Part shown: positions 1-7,951 of the stretch, piece by piece
Position numbering within the stretch: the first letter of the stretch is position 1
How the letters are laid out: each line of letters begins with the position of its first letter
Source: Limimaricola sp. G21655-S1
GTDB lineage: Bacteria > Pseudomonadota > Alphaproteobacteria > Rhodobacterales > Rhodobacteraceae
Assembly (NCBI RefSeq): GCF_027213785.1
Contig: NZ_JAPWGO010000008.1
Location: 64,308-128,307 of the forward strand
DNA length: 64,000 bases
Reading direction: 5' to 3'
The notes under the pieces: generated by a model
Databases searched by the model: none
Told to the model about the DNA's origin: nothing
Seen by the model: only the letters and a program-made list of their open reading frames with translations
Translations under genes and position numbers: made by a program

Positions 1-110
1 TGACCCCGGCCGAGCTGCGGCTGATGCTGGGCCCGCCCGGGCCCGCGCCGATGGACCGGGCCCGCTTCGAGGCGCTGTGCCGCGAGCATCCTGACGGGGA
101 GAGGACATGA
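1..110 (+). CDS. GTA orfg10.1-type tail assembly chaperone, 3' end only
   Basis: Only the last 35 codons lie in the window, read in the frame beginning at base 3. They encode a tail starting TPAELRLMLGP and end at the TGA at 108-110, which overlaps the ATG of the next gene (107). The TPAEL-x-LMLG motif and the position directly before the tape measure gene match the small tail-assembly chaperone of RcGTA-type gene transfer agents (orfg10.1, phage_TAC family). Function is inferred from family and position; the N-terminal part is missing at the window edge. Confidence 0.75.
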   Translation, partial: TPAELRLMLGPPGPAPMDRARFEALCREHPDGERT

Positions 111-745
111 CCGAGGACGAGTTCGAGGCGCTGGAACGCGCCATGGAGGAGGCGGGCGGCGTCGCCGAGAGCTTCTCGCGCGAGCTGGAGCGGATGCGCG
201 CCGGGCTGAGCGAGACGACGCGCGATCTCGGCCGGCTGGAGCGCGGCTTTTCCGGCGGCATCCGCCGCGCCATCGACGGCGTGCTGTTCGAGGGCCGCTC
301 GGTCGGCGGCGCGCTCAAGGGGCTGGCGGGGAGCATGTCGGGCACCGTCTACGGCAACGCGATGCGGCCCGTGACCGACCGGCTCGGCGGGATGCTGGCG
401 CAGGGGGTGAACGGGCTGGTGGCGGGGCTGATGCCCTTCGCCGAGGGCGGTGCCTTCGCGGGCGGGCGGGTCACGCCATTCGCCCGTGGCGGCGTGGTCT
501 CGGGGCCGGTGGCCTTTCCGATGCGCGGCGGCGCCGGGCTGATGGGCGAGGCGGGGCCGGAGGCGATCCTGCCGCTGGCGCGCGGCGCCGACGGCCGGCT
601 CGGCGTCGCCGCGGGCGGCGGTGGCGGCGCGGCGCAGGTCACGGTCAACATATCCACGCCCGACATCGAGGGGTTCCGCCGCTCGCGCGGGCAGGTGGCG
701 GCGCAGATCGCCCGCGCGGTCGATCGCGGCCGCCGCGACAGGTGA
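107..745 (+). CDS. GTA tail tape measure protein (orfg11-type)
   Basis: A 212-residue protein that should set the length of the short GTA tail tube. Residues 1-50 are charged and helix-prone. The middle is rich in Gly and Ala. Near residues 145-155 it carries GEAGPEAILPL, a signature common near the C-terminus of phage tape measure proteins. The length is close to that of the short RcGTA homologue and far below siphophage tape measures, as expected for a very short tail. The start ATG overlaps the upstream stop (ATGA), so the two genes are probably translationally coupled. Family assignment rests on motif plus synteny with g12-g15. Confidence 0.85.
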   Translation: MTEDEFEALERAMEEAGGVAESFSRELERMRAGLSETTRDLGRLERGFSGGIRRAIDGVLFEGRSVGGALKGLAGSMSGTVYGNAMRPVTDRLGGMLAQGVNGLVAGLMPFAEGGAFAGGRVTPFARGGVVSGPVAFPMRGGAGLMGEAGPEAILPLARGADGRLGVAAGGGGGAAQVTVNISTPDIEGFRRSRGQVAAQIARAVDRGRRDR

Positions 746-756
746 GGGAGGCGAAT

Positions 757-1389
757 ATGGGGTTCCACGATGTGAGATTTCCCGTCGCGCTGAGCTTCGG
801 TGCCTCCGGCGGGCCGGAGCGGCGCTGCGAGATCGTCACCCTCGCCAATGGCTTCGAGGAGCGCAACAGCCCCTGGGCGCATGCGCGGCGGCGCTACGAC
901 GCCGGGCTGGGGCTGCGCGCGCTCGAGGACGTCGAGACGGTGATGGGCTTCTTCGAGGCGCGGCGCGGCCCGCTCTTCGGGTTTCGCTGGAAGGACTGGC
1001 TCGACTTCCGCTCGGCCCCGGCGGCGCGCCCGATCGAACCTCTCGACCAGCAGATCGGCTTCGGCGACGACACCACGACGGCGTTCCAGCTGGTCAAGCG
1101 CTATGGCGACGGCCCGAGCCCCTATCTGCGTCCCATCGCCAAGCCGATCGCGGGCAGCGTCCGGGTCGCGGTGGGCGGCGACGAGATCGGCCCGGGCGAG
1201 GGGGTCGAGGTGGATCACGCCACGGGGCTGGTGCGCTTCGCGGTGCCGCCCGCCATGGGCGAGATCGTCACCGCCGGGTTCGAGTTCGACGTGCCGGCGC
1301 GGTTCGACACGGAGACGCTGTCGGGATCGGTCGCGGGGTTCCGGGCCGGGACGGTGCCGGAGATCCCGGTGGTGGAGATCCGGCTGTGA
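757..1389 (+). CDS. GTA distal tail protein (orfg12-type, DUF2460)
   Basis: A 210-residue protein of the DUF2460/TIGR02217 family, known in RcGTA as the distal tail protein joining tail tube and baseplate. The start MGFHDVRFP at 757 is chosen because a GAGGGAG ribosome site lies at 744-750. An in-frame GTG at 742 would add five residues but lacks such a site. Family-like elements include the N-terminal VRFPVALSFGASGGPERRCE block and WKDW near residue 77. The stop overlaps the GTG of orfg13 (GTGA). Sequence and order both support the call. Confidence 0.88.
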   Translation: MGFHDVRFPVALSFGASGGPERRCEIVTLANGFEERNSPWAHARRRYDAGLGLRALEDVETVMGFFEARRGPLFGFRWKDWLDFRSAPAARPIEPLDQQIGFGDDTTTAFQLVKRYGDGPSPYLRPIAKPIAGSVRVAVGGDEIGPGEGVEVDHATGLVRFAVPPAMGEIVTAGFEFDVPARFDTETLSGSVAGFRAGTVPEIPVVEIRL

Positions 1390-2237
1390 GCGGGCTCGAT
1401 GGCCATCTCGCGAGCGGGGTGACGACGCTCTGCCGCGCCTGGGCGCTCAGGCGCGCCGACGGGCTGGAGCGCGGCTTTACCGATCACGACCGGGCGCTGT
1501 CCTTCGAGGGCATCGCGTTCCGGCCCGAAACGGGGATAAGCGCCAGCGCGCTGGTGCAGGGCGCGGGGCTCGCGGCCGATACCGGCGAGGCGCTGGGCGC
1601 GATCTCGGATGCGGGGATCACCGAGGCCGAGATCGCCGAAGGCCGGCTCGACGGGGCCGAGCTGCGGCTCTGGCGGGTCAACTGGGCGGCGCCCGAGCAG
1701 CGGCTGCTGGAGTTCCGGGGGCGCCTGGGCGAGATCCGCCGCGACGGCACGCTGTTCCGGGCCGAGCTGCGCGGGCTCTCGGACCTGCTGAACCAACCGC
1801 TGGGCCGGGTCTACCAGCCGCGCTGCGACGCCTGCCTCGGCGATGCGCGCTGCGGGGTCGATCTCGACCAGCCCGGTGTTTCGGTGGCGCGCCCGCTCGG
1901 CGCGGCGGAGGGCGCCCGGCTGCGCCTCGACTGGCCCGACGGGCCGGTGGCGGGCTGGTTCGCCCATGGCCGGGTCGAGGTGCTGGACGGGCCCGGCGCC
2001 GGGCTCGCGGCGGAGATCCGCGAGGACCGGGTCGAGGCGGGCGCGCGGATCCTCGACCTGTGGCGGCCCGTCGGCGCCGACCTCGCGCCCGGCACGGCGC
2101 TGCGCCTCGTCGCGGGCTGCGACAAGCGGGGCGAGACCTGTCGTCTGAAATTCGACAATTTCCTGAACTTCCGAGGCTTCCCGCATCTGCCGGGGGCGGA
2201 CTGGCTGATGGCGGTGCCACGGGCGGGCGGCGCGTGA
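1386..2237 (+). CDS. GTA baseplate hub protein (orfg13-type, DUF2163)
   Basis: A 283-residue protein with an N-terminal DUF2163 region and a C-terminal phage_BR0599 region. It is the counterpart of the RcGTA baseplate hub and of phage tail-tip proteins such as lambda gpL. It starts at a GTG overlapping the g12 stop. Five cysteines (147, 150 and 156 in CDACLGDARC; 245 and 252 in CDKRGETC) are placed as in hub homologues that carry an iron-sulfur cluster, so four are probable cluster ligands. A NFLNFRGFPHLPG block near the C-terminus is typical of this family. Cluster binding is inferred from the relatives. Confidence 0.88.
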   Translation: MSGLDGHLASGVTTLCRAWALRRADGLERGFTDHDRALSFEGIAFRPETGISASALVQGAGLAADTGEALGAISDAGITEAEIAEGRLDGAELRLWRVNWAAPEQRLLEFRGRLGEIRRDGTLFRAELRGLSDLLNQPLGRVYQPRCDACLGDARCGVDLDQPGVSVARPLGAAEGARLRLDWPDGPVAGWFAHGRVEVLDGPGAGLAAEIREDRVEAGARILDLWRPVGADLAPGTALRLVAGCDKRGETCRLKFDNFLNFRGFPHLPGADWLMAVPRAGGA

Positions 2238-2854
2238 GGCGGGTCACGCCGAAAGCGTACGGGGAAGGCGTGCCAAAAGCGTGCGGGGAAGGCGTGCCAG
2301 TGGCAGGCGCAGGCGTTTCGCGAAGGCCATGCGGTGAGGTTCCGCCCGGTTCGGGCAGGAAGGTCCCGTCGAACGCGCGTAAGAAATCCTCGCCAAGAGC
2401 GGGCGCGGGATCGCTGCCGGGGGCGGGCGACCGGATCGTGGCCGAGGCGCGGCTCTGGATCGGCACGCCCTATCTGCACGGGGCCGCGCGGCGCGGCGCG
2501 GGTTGCGATTGCCTCGGGCTGGTGCGCGGCGTCTGGATGGCGCTGGCGGGCGCCGCGCCCGAGCCCGTGCCCGCCTATCCGCGCCACGAGGCGCGGGGCG
2601 GCGAGGTGCTGCGCGACGCGGCGCGGCGGCATCTGCGCGAGATCGCGTTCGCCAAGGCCCGGCCCGGCGACCTGCTGCTGTTCCGGCTGCGGGCCGGGAT
2701 GGCGGCGCGGCATCTGGGGCTGCTTTCGGGGCCGCCCGAGGCCCCGCGCTTCATCCACGCCTATGAGGGGCATGGCGTGGTCGAGAGCCCGCTGACCCCG
2801 CCATGGCGGCGGCGCATCGCCGCCGGTTTCGCATTGACGGAAAGGATCGGCTGA
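2234..2854 (+). CDS. GTA NlpC/P60 cell wall peptidase (orfg14-type) with repeat-containing N-terminal extension
   Basis: A 206-residue endopeptidase expected to cut recipient peptidoglycan during GTA DNA delivery. The NlpC/P60 core begins near residue 65 (GDRIVAEARLWIGTPY). The likely nucleophile is Cys93 in CDCLGL and the likely catalytic His is residue 160 in RHLGLLSG. The start is a GTG overlapping the g13 stop, as at the other junctions here. Family members usually reach the WIGTPY block within about 15 residues. Here roughly 60 extra residues intervene, beginning with a tandem eight-residue repeat (PKAYGEGV, PKACGEGV). The extension is low-complexity and basic and looks like a DNA insertion that kept the frame. 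Confidence 0.88.
   Translation: MRRVTPKAYGEGVPKACGEGVPVAGAGVSRRPCGEVPPGSGRKVPSNARKKSSPRAGAGSLPGAGDRIVAEARLWIGTPYLHGAARRGAGCDCLGLVRGVWMALAGAAPEPVPAYPRHEARGGEVLRDAARRHLREIAFAKARPGDLLLFRLRAGMAARHLGLLSGPPEAPRFIHAYEGHGVVESPLTPPWRRRIAAGFALTERIG
2248..2295 (+). repeat. 24-bp tandem direct repeat inside GTA orfg14
   Basis: Two adjacent 24-bp units (2248-2271 and 2272-2295) differ at two positions and share the core AGCGT-CGGGGAAGGCGT. A degenerate third unit may follow at 2296-2316. The length is a multiple of three, so the coding frame is preserved and the protein gains an eight-residue repeat. The repeat lies just after the g13/g14 overlap. Confidence 0.8.
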
Positions 2855-5800
2855 TGGCGACCATCGTGTTCGGAGCGGCGGGGATGGCCCTTGGCGGCGC
2901 CGTTGGCGGCAGCCTCATGGGGTTGTCGGGCGCGGTGCTGGGCCGCGCGGGCGGCGCGGCGCTGGGCCGGGCGATCGACGCGCGGCTCCTGGGATCGGGG
3001 GCCGACCCGGTCGAGACCGGGCGGGTCGACCGGTTCCGTCTCACCGGTGCGGGCGAGGGCGAGCCGATCGCCCGGCTCTGGGGCCGGATGCGGATCGGCG
3101 GGCAGGTGATCTGGGCCTCTGATTTCGAGGAGCGCCGCGCCAGTTCGGGCGGCGGCAAGGGCGCGCCGCGCTCGGAGGTGGTCGAGTATTCCTACGCGGT
3201 GAGCCTCGCCATCGGGTTCTGCGAGGGGCCGGTGCGCCGGGTGGCGCGGATCTGGGCCGACGGGGTCGAGCTGGGCCGTGACGAGATCACGTGGCGGCTG
3301 CACGAGGGCCGCGAGGACCAGCGGCCGGATGCGAAGATCGAGGCGGTCGAGGGGATCGGCCGCGCGCCCGCCTATCGCGGGCTGGCCTATGTGGTGATCG
3401 AGGATCTCGACCTCACGCGCTTCGGCAACCGAGTGCCGCAATTCTCCTTCGAGGTGCTGCGCCCCGCCGAGGTGTCGGACCCCGCCCGGGCCGAGGACAT
3501 CGCCCGTCTCGTGCGCGGCGTCGCGGTGATCCCGGGCACCGGCGAATACGCGCTGGCGACGAGCCCGGTGCATGTCGCCTCGGGCTTTGCCGAGCGGAGG
3601 CCCGCCAACCTGCACGGGCCCTCGGGGCCGAGCGACGCCGAGGCCGCGCTCGACGATCTGGTCGAGGAGCTGCCCGAATGCCGCGTCGCCTCGCTGGTGG
3701 TGTCGTGGTTCGGCGATGACCTGCGCGCCGGGCATTGCAGGATCCGTCCCAAGGTCGAGCGCCGCGAGACCGAGGGCGAGGAGATGCCGTGGCGGGTCTC
3801 GGGGCTGGACCGCGCGGGCGCGATGGCGGTGCCGCGCGTCGAGGACCGGCCGGTCTATGGCGGCACGCCCTCGGACCTCTCGGTGATCGGGGCGATCCGG
3901 GCGATGACGGCGCGCGGGCTGGAGGTGACCTACTACCCCTTCATCCTGATGGACCAGCTGCCGGGCAACGGCCTGCCCGATCCGTGGGGTGGGGCCGAAC
4001 AGGCCGCCTTGCCGTGGCGCGGCCGGATCAGCACCGCGCGCGCGCCGGGGCAGCCGGGAACCACCGACCGGACGGCGGCGGCCGAGGCCGAGGTCGCGGC
4101 CTTCTTCGGCGCGGCGCGGGCCTCGGATTTCACGATCACGCCGGACGGGCCGGTCTATGAGGGCCCCGAGGATTGGGGGCTCAGGCGCTTCGCGCTGCAC
4201 CAGGCGCATCTGTGCGCCATGGCGGGCGGGGTCGAGGCGTTCTGCATAGGCTCGGAGCTGGTGGCGCTCACCACGATCCGGGGGGCGGGCGACAGCTACC
4301 CCGCCGTGGAGGCGCTGCGCGATCTGGCGGCCGAGCTGCGCGGCATCCTGGGGCGGGACGTGAAGCTCTCCTACGCCGCCGACTGGACCGAGTATCACGG
4401 CCACCAGCCCGGCGGGGCGACCAAGCGGTTCCACCTCGACCCGCTCTGGGCCGACCCGGAGATCGATTTCATCGGCATCGACAACTACATGCCGCTCTCG
4501 GACTGGCGCGACGGCACCGATCACCTCGACGCGGCGCGGCACCGCTCGATCTACGATCTCGACTATCTCGCGGGCAATGTCGCGGGCGGCGAGGGCCATG
4601 ACTGGTACTACCATTCGCCCGAGGCCCGCGCGGCGCAGATCCGCACGCCGATCACCGATGGCGACGGCGAGCCGTGGGTTTGGCGCTACAAGGACCTCAA
4701 GGGCTGGTGGGGCAACCCGCATCACGAGCGGATCGACGGGGTGCGGCAGCCGCAGCCCACCGCGTGGCGGCCGGGATCGAAGCCCATTCGCTTCACCGAG
4801 CTGGGCTGCGCCGCCGTGGACCGGGGCAGCAACCAGCCCAACAAGTTCATCGATCCGAAATCCTCCGAATCTTCGCTGCCCTATCATTCGCGTGGCCATC
4901 GCGACGAGCGGATCCAGATGCAGTATCTGCGCGCCGTGCATCGGCATTTCGCCGATCCGGGGGCGAACCCGGTCTCGGAGATCTACGGCGCGCCGATGCT
5001 CGACACCGAGCGGATGCTGGTCTGGGCCTGGGACCTGCGGCCCTATCCTTGGTTTCCGGGGCTGTCGGAGGTCTGGAGCGACGGCGAGAACTGGGCGCGC
5101 GGCCACTGGATCACCGGGCGCACCGCGCATCGCGACCTCGCCTCGGTGGTGGCGGACATCTGCGCCGAGGCGGGGGTGAGCGAGATCGACACCTCGCGGC
5201 TGCACGGGCTGGTGCGCGGCTATCTCGCCCGGGGTCAGCAGAGCGCGCGGGCGATGTTGCAGCCCCTGATGCTGGCGCATGGCTTCGACGCGGTCGAGCG
5301 CGAGGGGCGGCTGGTGTTCCGCAGCCGCGACGGGCTGGCTGACGCCGCGCTCGATCCCGCGGGGCTGGTGCGCGTGTCGCCGGAGATGCCGGTTCTGGAG
5401 ATCGCGCGCGAGGCCGGCGCGGCGCTGCCCGACCGGGTGCGGCTGGGCTATGTCGCGGCCGAAACCGGGGCCACGGGCAGCGTCGAGGCGGCGCCGCCGG
5501 ACGGCGCGGCGCGCCATGTCGAGGCGGCCGAGCTGCCGATGGTTCTGACCCGGGCCGAGGCGCAGGCCATGGCCGCGCGCTGGCTGGCGGAGATGCGGCT
5601 CGGGCGCGAGCGCGCCGAGTTCGCGCTGCCGCCCTCGGCGCATGGCCTCGGCCCCGGTGACGTGGTCGAGATCGCAGGTAAGGATCGCGGAGAGGGCGGC
5701 GCCTGGCGGATCGAGCGGCTGGAGCGGACGAGCTTTGCCGCGATCGAGGCGGTGCGCACCGCGCCGGGGCTCTACCTGCCGCAGCCCGCCGAGGACGAGG

Positions 5801-6762
5801 CCGAGGCCCCCGGCGCCCATGTCCCGCCGGTGCCGGTCGAGGGGGTGTTCCTCGACCTGCCGCTGCTCACCGGGGAGGAGGTGCCGCACGCGCCGCATTT
5901 CGCGGCCACGGCGCGGCCATGGCCCGGCGCGGTGGCGCTGGTCTCGGGCGTCGAGGATGCCGATCACCGGCTCGACCTGACGCAGCCCCTGGCCGCCACC
6001 ATCGGCACGACATTGACGCCGCTCGCCGCCGCGCCTGCCGGGCTGTGGGATCGCGGCCCGGCGCTGCGGCTGCGGCTGGCGCAGGGGCAGCTGACCGGGG
6101 CCAGCCGGGCGGCGGTGCTGGCGGGGGCCAACCTCATGGCGATCGGCGATGGCGAGAGCGACCACTGGGAGCTGCTGCAATTCCTTCGGGCCGATCCGGT
6201 GGAGCCGGGGGTCTTCGAGGTTTCGATGCGGCTCAGGGGGCAGGCGGGGACCGATGCGGTGATGCCCGAGATCTGGCCCGCGGGCAGCCGCGTCGTGCTG
6301 CTCGATGGCGTGCCGCGGCAGGTCGCGCTGCCGGACGCGGCGCGCGGGCTGACCCGGCATTACCGGTATGGCCCGGCGCGGCGGCCGCTCACCGATCCGA
6401 GCTGGCGGCACGCGGCGCGGGCCTTTTCGGGCGTCGGGCTCAGGCCCTGGGCGCCGGTGCATCTGCGGGCGCGGCAAACCGGCGGCGATCTCGCGATCTC
6501 TTGGATCCGGCGGGCGCGGATCGGCGGCGATGGCTGGGCGGGGCGCGAGGTGCCGCTGGGCGAGGCGCGCGAGGCCTACCTGCTGCGTATCTCGACCAAT
6601 GGCGTGTTGCTGCGCGAGGCGGAGCTCGGCGCGCCGGGCTTCGCCTACACGGCGGCGATGCGCATGGCCGACGGCGCGGCCGGGCCGCTCGTGGTGCAGG
6701 TGGCGCAGATCTCGGAGGCGTTCGGGCCGGGCCCCTTCGCCGACATCGCGGTGGCGGGATGA
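2854..6762 (+). CDS. GTA host specificity megatron protein (orfg15-type)
   Basis: A 1302-residue baseplate and tail-tip protein. Residues 1-50 form a Gly/Ala-rich hydrophobic stretch. The central third contains a TIM-barrel, glycoside-hydrolase-like domain (GTA_TIM family; for example IDFIGIDNYMPLSDW near residue 540 and WAWDLRPYPWFPG near 725). It is followed by a phage-tail_3-type domain. In RcGTA this protein makes the cell-penetrating tip. The start ATG overlaps the g14 stop by one base (TGATG); an in-frame ATG 51 bp upstream lies inside g14 and is not needed. Length is close to the usual 1300 residues and no frameshift is seen. Confidence 0.92.
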   Translation: MATIVFGAAGMALGGAVGGSLMGLSGAVLGRAGGAALGRAIDARLLGSGADPVETGRVDRFRLTGAGEGEPIARLWGRMRIGGQVIWASDFEERRASSGGGKGAPRSEVVEYSYAVSLAIGFCEGPVRRVARIWADGVELGRDEITWRLHEGREDQRPDAKIEAVEGIGRAPAYRGLAYVVIEDLDLTRFGNRVPQFSFEVLRPAEVSDPARAEDIARLVRGVAVIPGTGEYALATSPVHVASGFAERRPANLHGPSGPSDAEAALDDLVEELPECRVASLVVSWFGDDLRAGHCRIRPKVERRETEGEEMPWRVSGLDRAGAMAVPRVEDRPVYGGTPSDLSVIGAIRAMTARGLEVTYYPFILMDQLPGNGLPDPWGGAEQAALPWRGRISTARAPGQPGTTDRTAAAEAEVAAFFGAARASDFTITPDGPVYEGPEDWGLRRFALHQAHLCAMAGGVEAFCIGSELVALTTIRGAGDSYPAVEALRDLAAELRGILGRDVKLSYAADWTEYHGHQPGGATKRFHLDPLWADPEIDFIGIDNYMPLSDWRDGTDHLDAARHRSIYDLDYLAGNVAGGEGHDWYYHSPEARAAQIRTPITDGDGEPWVWRYKDLKGWWGNPHHERIDGVRQPQPTAWRPGSKPIRFTELGCAAVDRGSNQPNKFIDPKSSESSLPYHSRGHRDERIQMQYLRAVHRHFADPGANPVSEIYGAPMLDTERMLVWAWDLRPYPWFPGLSEVWSDGENWARGHWITGRTAHRDLASVVADICAEAGVSEIDTSRLHGLVRGYLARGQQSARAMLQPLMLAHGFDAVEREGRLVFRSRDGLADAALDPAGLVRVSPEMPVLEIAREAGAALPDRVRLGYVAAETGATGSVEAAPPDGAARHVEAAELPMVLTRAEAQAMAARWLAEMRLGRERAEFALPPSAHGLGPGDVVEIAGKDRGEGGAWRIERLERTSFAAIEAVRTAPGLYLPQPAEDEAEAPGAHVPPVPVEGVFLDLPLLTGEEVPHAPHFAATARPWPGAVALVSGVEDADHRLDLTQPLAATIGTTLTPLAAAPAGLWDRGPALRLRLAQGQLTGASRAAVLAGANLMAIGDGESDHWELLQFLRADPVEPGVFEVSMRLRGQAGTDAVMPEIWPAGSRVVLLDGVPRQVALPDAARGLTRHYRYGPARRPLTDPSWRHAARAFSGVGLRPWAPVHLRARQTGGDLAISWIRRARIGGDGWAGREVPLGEAREAYLLRISTNGVLLREAELGAPGFAYTAAMRMADGAAGPLVVQVAQISEAFGPGPFADIAVAG

Positions 6763-7043
6763 GGCCGATCCTGCCCGGATGCCTCGACCGGGCGGTGGCG
6801 GCGCTGCTCGCCGCGCCGCCCGAGGGGCGCGCGGGGCTGGCGCTGCGGATCGTGTCCGAGGCGCGCGCCGCCGATGCCTGGCGCAAGCGGCGCGGCCGGG
6901 CGCATCCGCTCTGGGGCGACGGTTCGCTGATGTCGGCGGCGCTGCGGCACCCGGCGCGGCCGCTGCCGCCATCGCTGGGCCGCGAAGCGCGGGCGGCGCT
7001 GCGGCAGGTGCTCGATGCACTTGACGGCTCCTCCGGCCTTTGA
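6759..7043 (+). CDS. small terminal gene of the GTA cluster (rcc01699-like)
   Basis: A 94-residue protein whose ATG overlaps the orfg15 stop (ATGA). It sits where RcGTA-type clusters carry a small conserved last gene (rcc01699 in R. capsulatus). It is rich in Arg, Ala and Leu, with a central KRRGRAHPLWGDGSLM block, and has no signal peptide or membrane segment. I recognise no catalytic motif. The assignment is by position, size and coupling, and its function is unknown to me. Confidence 0.7.
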   Translation: MRPILPGCLDRAVAALLAAPPEGRAGLALRIVSEARAADAWRKRRGRAHPLWGDGSLMSAALRHPARPLPPSLGREARAALRQVLDALDGSSGL

Positions 7044-7101
7044 TCTTGGCCGGGAGGCCCTATCTGGGCTAGACAGGACGCGGCATCAGGAGGCCATGGC
7101 G

Positions 7102-7917
7102 ATGGCGAAACCACAGGCGCAGCTGGCCGAGATCGATCCGGTCTGGAGCCGCATTCGCAGCGAGGCCGAGGAGGCGATCGCGGCCGAGCCGCTGATGGGC
7201 GGGCTGATCCATTCGAGCGTGCTGCATCACCAGAGCTTTGCCTGTGCGCTGGCCTACAGGCTGTCGCTCAAGCTTGCCTCGGACGAGATGCCGGCGCAGA
7301 TCCTGCGCGAGATCATCGACGGCGCCTATGGCGCCGAGCCGGAACTGGTGGTCTCGGCCCGCGCCGATCTCGTCGCCACATACGAGCGCGACCCGGCCTG
7401 CCACCGCTTTCTGCAGCCGCTCTTGTACTTCAAGGGCTACCAGGCGATCCAGGCCTACCGCCTCGGCCATTGGCTCTGGCAGGAAGGGCGGCTCGACCTC
7501 GCTTATTTCGTGCAGATGCGCGTCTCCGAGACCTTCGGCGTCGACATTCACCCGGCGGCGCGGATCGGGCGCGGCGTCATGATCGATCACGCCCATTCGG
7601 TGGTGATCGGCGAGACGGCGGTGGTCGGCGACAACGTGTCGATGCTGCATTCGGTGACGCTTGGCGGCACCGGCAAGGAAGAGCAGGATCGCCACCCCAA
7701 GATCGGCAACGGCGTGCTGATCGGCGCGGGCGCCAAGGTGCTGGGCAACATCCGCATCGGCGACTGCTCGCGGATCGCCGCCGGTTCGGTGGTGCTGATC
7801 GACATCCCGGCCTGCAAGACCGTGGCGGGCGTGCCCGCGCGGATCGTCGGCGAGGCGGGCTGCGCCCAGCCCTCGGTGTCGATGGACCAGACCTTCAAGG
7901 GCGACGAACGGGGCTGA
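7102..7917 (+). CDS. cysE: serine O-acetyltransferase
   Basis: A 271-residue enzyme transferring acetyl from acetyl-CoA to L-serine, the first step of cysteine synthesis. The N-terminal helical domain (SATase_N) covers about residues 10-140. The C-terminal half is a left-handed beta-helix of hexapeptide repeats with the catalytic region IDHAHSVVIGET near residue 160 and RHPKIGNGVLIGAG near 195. The start at 7102 is preferred because AGGAGG at 7088-7093 is 8 bp upstream; the ATG at 7096 is only 2 bp from it. It lies 58 bp after the GTA cluster, a neighbourhood I recall in related genomes, but it is a housekeeping gene. Confidence 0.95.
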   Translation: MAKPQAQLAEIDPVWSRIRSEAEEAIAAEPLMGGLIHSSVLHHQSFACALAYRLSLKLASDEMPAQILREIIDGAYGAEPELVVSARADLVATYERDPACHRFLQPLLYFKGYQAIQAYRLGHWLWQEGRLDLAYFVQMRVSETFGVDIHPAARIGRGVMIDHAHSVVIGETAVVGDNVSMLHSVTLGGTGKEEQDRHPKIGNGVLIGAGAKVLGNIRIGDCSRIAAGSVVLIDIPACKTVAGVPARIVGEAGCAQPSVSMDQTFKGDERG

Positions 7918-7925
7918 GCGCCATG

Positions 7926-7944
7926 GGCGGCCTTCGGGGCCGCC
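7926..7944. terminator. GC hairpin between convergent cysE and EamA genes
   Basis: GGCGGCC and GGCCGCC form a 7-bp stem around a 5-base loop between two convergent genes. No U-run follows on either strand, so termination activity is uncertain. Confidence 0.35.
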
Positions 7945-7951
7945 AGCCGCC

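Noticed and set aside
2761-7020. 1419-codon open frame on the minus strand opposite orfg15
   Set aside because: Arg/Pro/His/Gly-rich translation without domains; a GC-driven shadow of the GTA megatron gene.
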